Source of the DNA: CALDTK01 sp965215115 | GTDB lineage: Bacteria > Bacteroidota > Bacteroidia > Chitinophagales > Saprospiraceae | Assembly: GCA_965215115.1 (NCBI GenBank) | Contig: OZ244050.1 | Span: forward strand, 4,092,001-4,156,000 | Direction of reading: 5' to 3' | DNA: 64,000 bases | In this document: piece after piece, positions 61,149 to 64,000 of the stretch | Position numbering within the stretch: the first letter of the stretch is position 1 | Layout: every line of letters starts with the position of its first letter | The notes under the pieces: generated by a model | What the model saw: the letters and a program-made list of their open reading frames with translations, nothing else | Database searches by the model: none | What the model was told of the DNA's origin: nothing | Program-made: the position numbers and the translations under genes

Positions 61149-62288
61149 TTAATTCGCGTAAAACGCTCGCACCTTCGCGACGACTTGTTGCATGTCTTCT
61201 TCGGTGAGCCCTCCGCTGGACGGTATACTTATGCAAGTTCCGTAGACTTCGTTCGCCACGTCCCCATCCGATACGTACTGCGCGTCGGCAAACATCGGCA
61301 ATTGATTCATCGGAACCCAGAAAGGACGCGACTGCACGCCCTGCTCATTGAGGTACGCCAGCAACGGCCGCATCCGCGAGGTAGACATGGTGAACAACCA
61401 GCAGTTGGGTTCGCAGTCGGGCAAAATTTCCTGGAAGGTAATATCGCCGACGCCTGCCAACTCCCGCCGGTAGAAGGCGTCCATGGCGCGCTTGCGGGCG
61501 ACGATGCCCGGGAGCTGTTCCATCTGTGCGACGCCGATGGCCGCCAGGACATTCACGAGGCGGTAATTGTACCCGATGGCATCGTGGTAGTACTCCATCG
61601 GGTCGGGCTTGGCCTGCGTCGAGAGGTGCTTGGCGGCTTTCGCCAAAACCTCATTCGCGGTCGCGATGACGCCACCGCCACCGGTGGAGATGATTTTGTT
61701 GCCGTTGAAGCTGAACACCCCGAGGTCGCTGAAGCTGCCCGCGGGTCGCCCGGCGTATGTGCTGCCGAGCGCCTCGGTGCTATCCTCGACGACGGACAGG
61801 CCGTACGTTTTAGCGACAGCCAGCAGACGATGCACGTCACACATGTTGCCGAGTACGTGCACGGGCATGATGGCCGCGACGCGTCGTCGGTCACGCTTCC
61901 GCAAAACCTGTCCCCCGTCGTCACGGTCGCAGTCCTCCGCGAGGAAGCGCTCGAGCAGGTTGAGGTCCATTTGCCAGGTCCCCGGCTCTACGTCGATTAG
62001 CACGGGTTCGGCCCCGAGGTAGGCCACCGCGTTGGCGCTGGCGATGAAGGTGATGTTGGGGATGACGACGAGGTCGCCGCGCTCCACGCCTATGAGCTTC
62101 ATCGAGAGGTGCAGTCCGGCCGTACCGTTCATACACGATACCCCGTAGGGCAGCCCCGCGAAGTCGGCGACCGTCTGCTCGAACTGCGTAACGTAGGCGC
62201 CGGCCGAGCTGATCCAGCCCGTATCGAGGCATTCCTTGACGTACCGCCATTCGTTGCCGGCGAGGTGGGGGACGGACAGGGGGATCAT
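61149..62288 (-). CDS. legC: LegC-family sugar aminotransferase
   Basis: 379 aa. The N-terminus IPLSVPHLAGNEWRYVKECL and SSAGAYVTQFE match the LegC family closely; PLP Lys at about residue 198 in FSFNGNKIISTGGG. Transfers an amino group to C4 of UDP-4-keto-6-deoxy-GlcNAc, made by the adjacent LegB-like enzyme. Three mini-hairpin repeats: 61636 (VLAKA), 61807 (AVAKT) and 61895 (VLRKR). Confidence 0.92.
   Translation of the reverse strand: MIPLSVPHLAGNEWRYVKECLDTGWISSAGAYVTQFEQTVADFAGLPYGVSCMNGTAGLHLSMKLIGVERGDLVVIPNITFIASANAVAYLGAEPVLIDVEPGTWQMDLNLLERFLAEDCDRDDGGQVLRKRDRRRVAAIMPVHVLGNMCDVHRLLAVAKTYGLSVVEDSTEALGSTYAGRPAGSFSDLGVFSFNGNKIISTGGGGVIATANEVLAKAAKHLSTQAKPDPMEYYHDAIGYNYRLVNVLAAIGVAQMEQLPGIVARKRAMDAFYRRELAGVGDITFQEILPDCEPNCWLFTMSTSRMRPLLAYLNEQGVQSRPFWVPMNQLPMFADAQYVSDGDVANEVYGTCISIPSSGGLTEEDMQQVVAKVRAFYAN
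61636..61649 (-). repeat. GTTTT mini-hairpin repeat, GGC-GAAA-GCC
   Basis: Exact consensus, sense in legC, read as VLAKA. Confidence 0.9.
61807..61821 (+). repeat. GTTTT mini-hairpin repeat, AGC-GACA-GC(C)
   Basis: Variant with loop GACA; antisense to legC, read there as AVAKT. Confidence 0.55.
61895..61907 (-). repeat. GTTTT mini-hairpin repeat, short stem GC-GGAA-GC
   Basis: Same short form as at 34687; sense in legC, read as VLRKR. Confidence 0.6.
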
Positions 62289-62314
62289 TCGATGATTAAG
62301 TGGAGCGGCTGAGC

Positions 62315-62968
62315 CTAGTCCGCGAGGGAGCTAATGACCTTGGCGGGGTTGCCAAAAACGGTGGTGTCACGTTTCACCGAACGCAGGACGATGCTACCGA
62401 CCCCCACCACGGAGCGCTCACCGATGCGTTTGCGCGGGAGGATGGAGCAGTGGGGGTGGATCGTGACACCGTCGGCGATGTGGGTGAAACCGCCGACGAG
62501 GGTGAAGGCATTGATGTGGCAGAAGTTGCCGATAACGCAGTCGTGACCGACGCCTATGTGGGAGTTGAGCGAGCTGTGTCGCCCGATACGCGTGTTCGGG
62601 GCCACGCTGCAGTAGGGTCCGATGATCGTTCCCTCGCCGATGACGGCATTCCGGCTCACGAGGGCGTGGTTGTGGATGAGCGTGATGAACTTCGCCCCCC
62701 GTGCCCCGAGAAGCTCGACGTAGGCGGCGCGATACTTCTGATCCGGGAGAGTGCAGACGAAGACCTCGTTCTCGCTGGGCTGATACGAATCGATCAGACC
62801 TACGATCCGACCGGCAATACCGAAGCGATCTGCGTCGCTGTCGATGTAGCCGCCGAAGGTCCACTCCGTGCCGTAGCCTCCGAACGTAGGGAGGAAGTCA
62901 CCCACCTCCCGGCCGTAAGCCCCGCCACCGATGAGGATGAGTTTCTTTAGTTCCGTACTGGGCGTCAT
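62315..62968 (-). CDS. NeuD-family sugar O/N-acyltransferase
   Basis: 217 aa from ATG 62968, overlapping the stop of the synthase gene by 4 bp (ATGA). N-terminal Rossmann-like unit (KLILIGGGAYGREVGDFL), then left-handed beta-helix hexapeptides (AVIGEGTIIGPYCSVAPNTR, HIGVGHDCVIGNFCHINAFT). NeuD/PglD-type enzymes acetylate amino sugars, here probably the product of LegC. Ends VFGNPAKVISSLAD. Confidence 0.88.
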   Translation of the reverse strand: MTPSTELKKLILIGGGAYGREVGDFLPTFGGYGTEWTFGGYIDSDADRFGIAGRIVGLIDSYQPSENEVFVCTLPDQKYRAAYVELLGARGAKFITLIHNHALVSRNAVIGEGTIIGPYCSVAPNTRIGRHSSLNSHIGVGHDCVIGNFCHINAFTLVGGFTHIADGVTIHPHCSILPRKRIGERSVVGVGSIVLRSVKRDTTVFGNPAKVISSLAD

Positions 62969-63981
62969 GCCTTGGTGAGTATGCACGCCCCGAGCGATAG
63001 CCCCACCCCGAAGCCAACGAGGGCAATCCTGTCGCCAGGTGCGCTGGGTGAGGCGTCCTCGGTTCGCTTGAGGGCAATGGGGATCGTGGCCGAGACGGTG
63101 TTCCCGACGTCGGCCATGTCGATGATGAAAGCCTCCTCGGGGAGGCCCATCTTCTTGCGAAGGTGGTTGAGCATGAAGCTGTTCGCCTGATGAAAGACGA
63201 ACTTCGATATGTCGGGGGTCCCGAGCGCGCTAGACGCCAGTACACGGTTGAGGATCGACGGAACGCCGTCGAGGGTAAAGGCGAAGATGCCGGGGCCGTC
63301 CATGTAGAGCTCGGCGTCGGTGTGCTCGTTGTCGAATTCGTCGGCGATGACCGTGGTCGAGGGCTCCGGCTGACGCCAGGCACCGGCTTTGACGATCAGC
63401 TTATCGTACCCGCTGCCATCCGTACCGTAGGCGAACGCTCCGATCTCGTATCCCTGCTCGACAGCAGAGATTAGCGTCGCCGAGGCACCGTCACCGAAGA
63501 TGGTCTTCGAGCTCTTGTCTTTCTCACCGACGAATTTGCTGTAGGTCTCCCCCGTAAGCATAAGGACGCAGGTGGCCTGCCCGCTGGCAATCAAGCCCTT
63601 CGCGAGGCCCAGCCCGTAGATATATCCAGAGCACCCGAGGTTGAAGTCGAGCGCCCCGGCGTGGCTGGGTATCCCGAGGCGGTGTTGGAGTACGCAGGCG
63701 GTCGTGGGGAGGAAGTAGTCGGGGCTCTGCGTACAGAGCACGACGAAGTCCACGGACGACCTGTCGGTTTGTGTATCGTCGAAGAGTCGCTCCGCGGCGG
63801 CGAAGGCGAGGTCGCCCGAGGTCTCGTTATCGCCCGCGATGTGGCGACAGTAGATCCCTGTTTTGCGAGAGATCTTGTCCACGGACCACTCCGGGAACTG
63901 CTCGGTGATATCTTGGTTGGTCAGGGTGCCTGCCGGGACGTAGTAGCTGAGGGCGTTGAGGTAGACTTTAGGTAGATTCAC
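62965..63981 (-). CDS. 3-oxoacyl-ACP synthase III-like (FabH-family) protein
   Basis: 338 aa. Thiolase-fold KAS III: active-site Cys at about residue 117 in LDFNLGCSGYIYGLGLAKG, His in FVFHQANSFMLNHLRK, and Asn in DVGNTVSATIPIALKR. The N-terminus VYLNALSYYVPAGTLTNQDI matches family members found in surface-glycan loci rather than the fatty-acid operon. It may make an acyl group for decorating a sugar. Coupled by ATGA to the NeuD-like gene downstream. The last 19 bases of the window are its upstream region. Confidence 0.9.
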   Translation of the reverse strand: MNLPKVYLNALSYYVPAGTLTNQDITEQFPEWSVDKISRKTGIYCRHIAGDNETSGDLAFAAAERLFDDTQTDRSSVDFVVLCTQSPDYFLPTTACVLQHRLGIPSHAGALDFNLGCSGYIYGLGLAKGLIASGQATCVLMLTGETYSKFVGEKDKSSKTIFGDGASATLISAVEQGYEIGAFAYGTDGSGYDKLIVKAGAWRQPEPSTTVIADEFDNEHTDAELYMDGPGIFAFTLDGVPSILNRVLASSALGTPDISKFVFHQANSFMLNHLRKKMGLPEEAFIIDMADVGNTVSATIPIALKRTEDASPSAPGDRIALVGFGVGLSLGACILTKA

Positions 63982-64000
63982 GCGCCGGCGGGGTTGAGCG

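Overview
The window looks like a chromosomal segment of a high-GC (roughly two-thirds G+C by eye) member of the Bacteroidota. The evidence is type IX secretion (T9SS) and gliding-type proteins (PorP/SprF, PorE-like, a C25 gingipain-family PorU2-like protein, CHU_C and type A sorting domains), an RprX/RprY-like two-component pair, lack of Shine-Dalgarno sequences, and -7 boxes of the TAnnTTTG type. I do not assign a genus. No rRNA, tRNA, CRISPR array, phage or complete insertion sequence was seen.

Layout. 1-1575: the start-codon end of a GH15 glycosidase gene (its C-terminal coding end lies off the left edge). 1714-9340: a DUF1573 lipoprotein, a UbiA prenyltransferase, a large secreted CHU_C protein, a PorP/SprF protein and a PorE-like OmpA protein. 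9489-11942: a PorE-like paralogue that ends in SPOR domains instead of OmpA. 11939-25213: housekeeping and envelope genes (tilS, GH13 amylase, argS, a TlpA-like oxidoreductase, a SulP transporter, a helical-repeat membrane protein, rlmF, a nucleotidyltransferase, an SDR). 25200-30211: an OmpA-like lipoprotein, groEL, groES, secG and its partner gene. 30212-30843: gene-free, with long direct repeats. 30844-39134: a small secreted protein, a THUMP methyltransferase, a response regulator and histidine kinase, a Gfo/Idh/MocA oxidoreductase, a lipoprotein, a polytopic sugar transferase and a thiolase. 39374-44309: a PorU2-like gene split by two frameshifts. 44326-63981: a surface-polysaccharide locus with glycosyltransferases, a Wzx-type flippase, asnB, a hexapeptide acetyltransferase, manC, gmd, WbpE-like and LegC-like aminotransferases, a LegB-like dehydratase, a PglC-like phosphoglycosyl transferase, a NeuD-like acyltransferase, a FabH-like synthase and an UpxY antiterminator with an ArsR/nucleotidyltransferase partner.

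The most unusual signal is a highly iterated short DNA motif: GTTTT followed at once by a 3-bp mini-hairpin with a GNAA-type tetraloop. The commonest form is GTTTTGGCGAAAGC. That exact 14-mer occurs 19 times, and about 49 sites of the whole family occur in 64 kb, on both strands and mostly inside genes. The stem changes in a compensatory way (GGC/GCC, GCC/GGC, CGC/GCG, GAC/GTC, TCC/GGA) while GTTTT and the loop stay constant, and all six reading frames are used. This points to a DNA-level signal that may be recognised as a folded single strand. I know of no described equivalent in Bacteroidota; its function is open (uptake signal, replication or recombination site, or HUH-nuclease-type target).

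A second recurring pattern is a TACnTTTnG-like -7 box 4-8 nt upstream of start codons, often GTG, which suggests many leaderless mRNAs.
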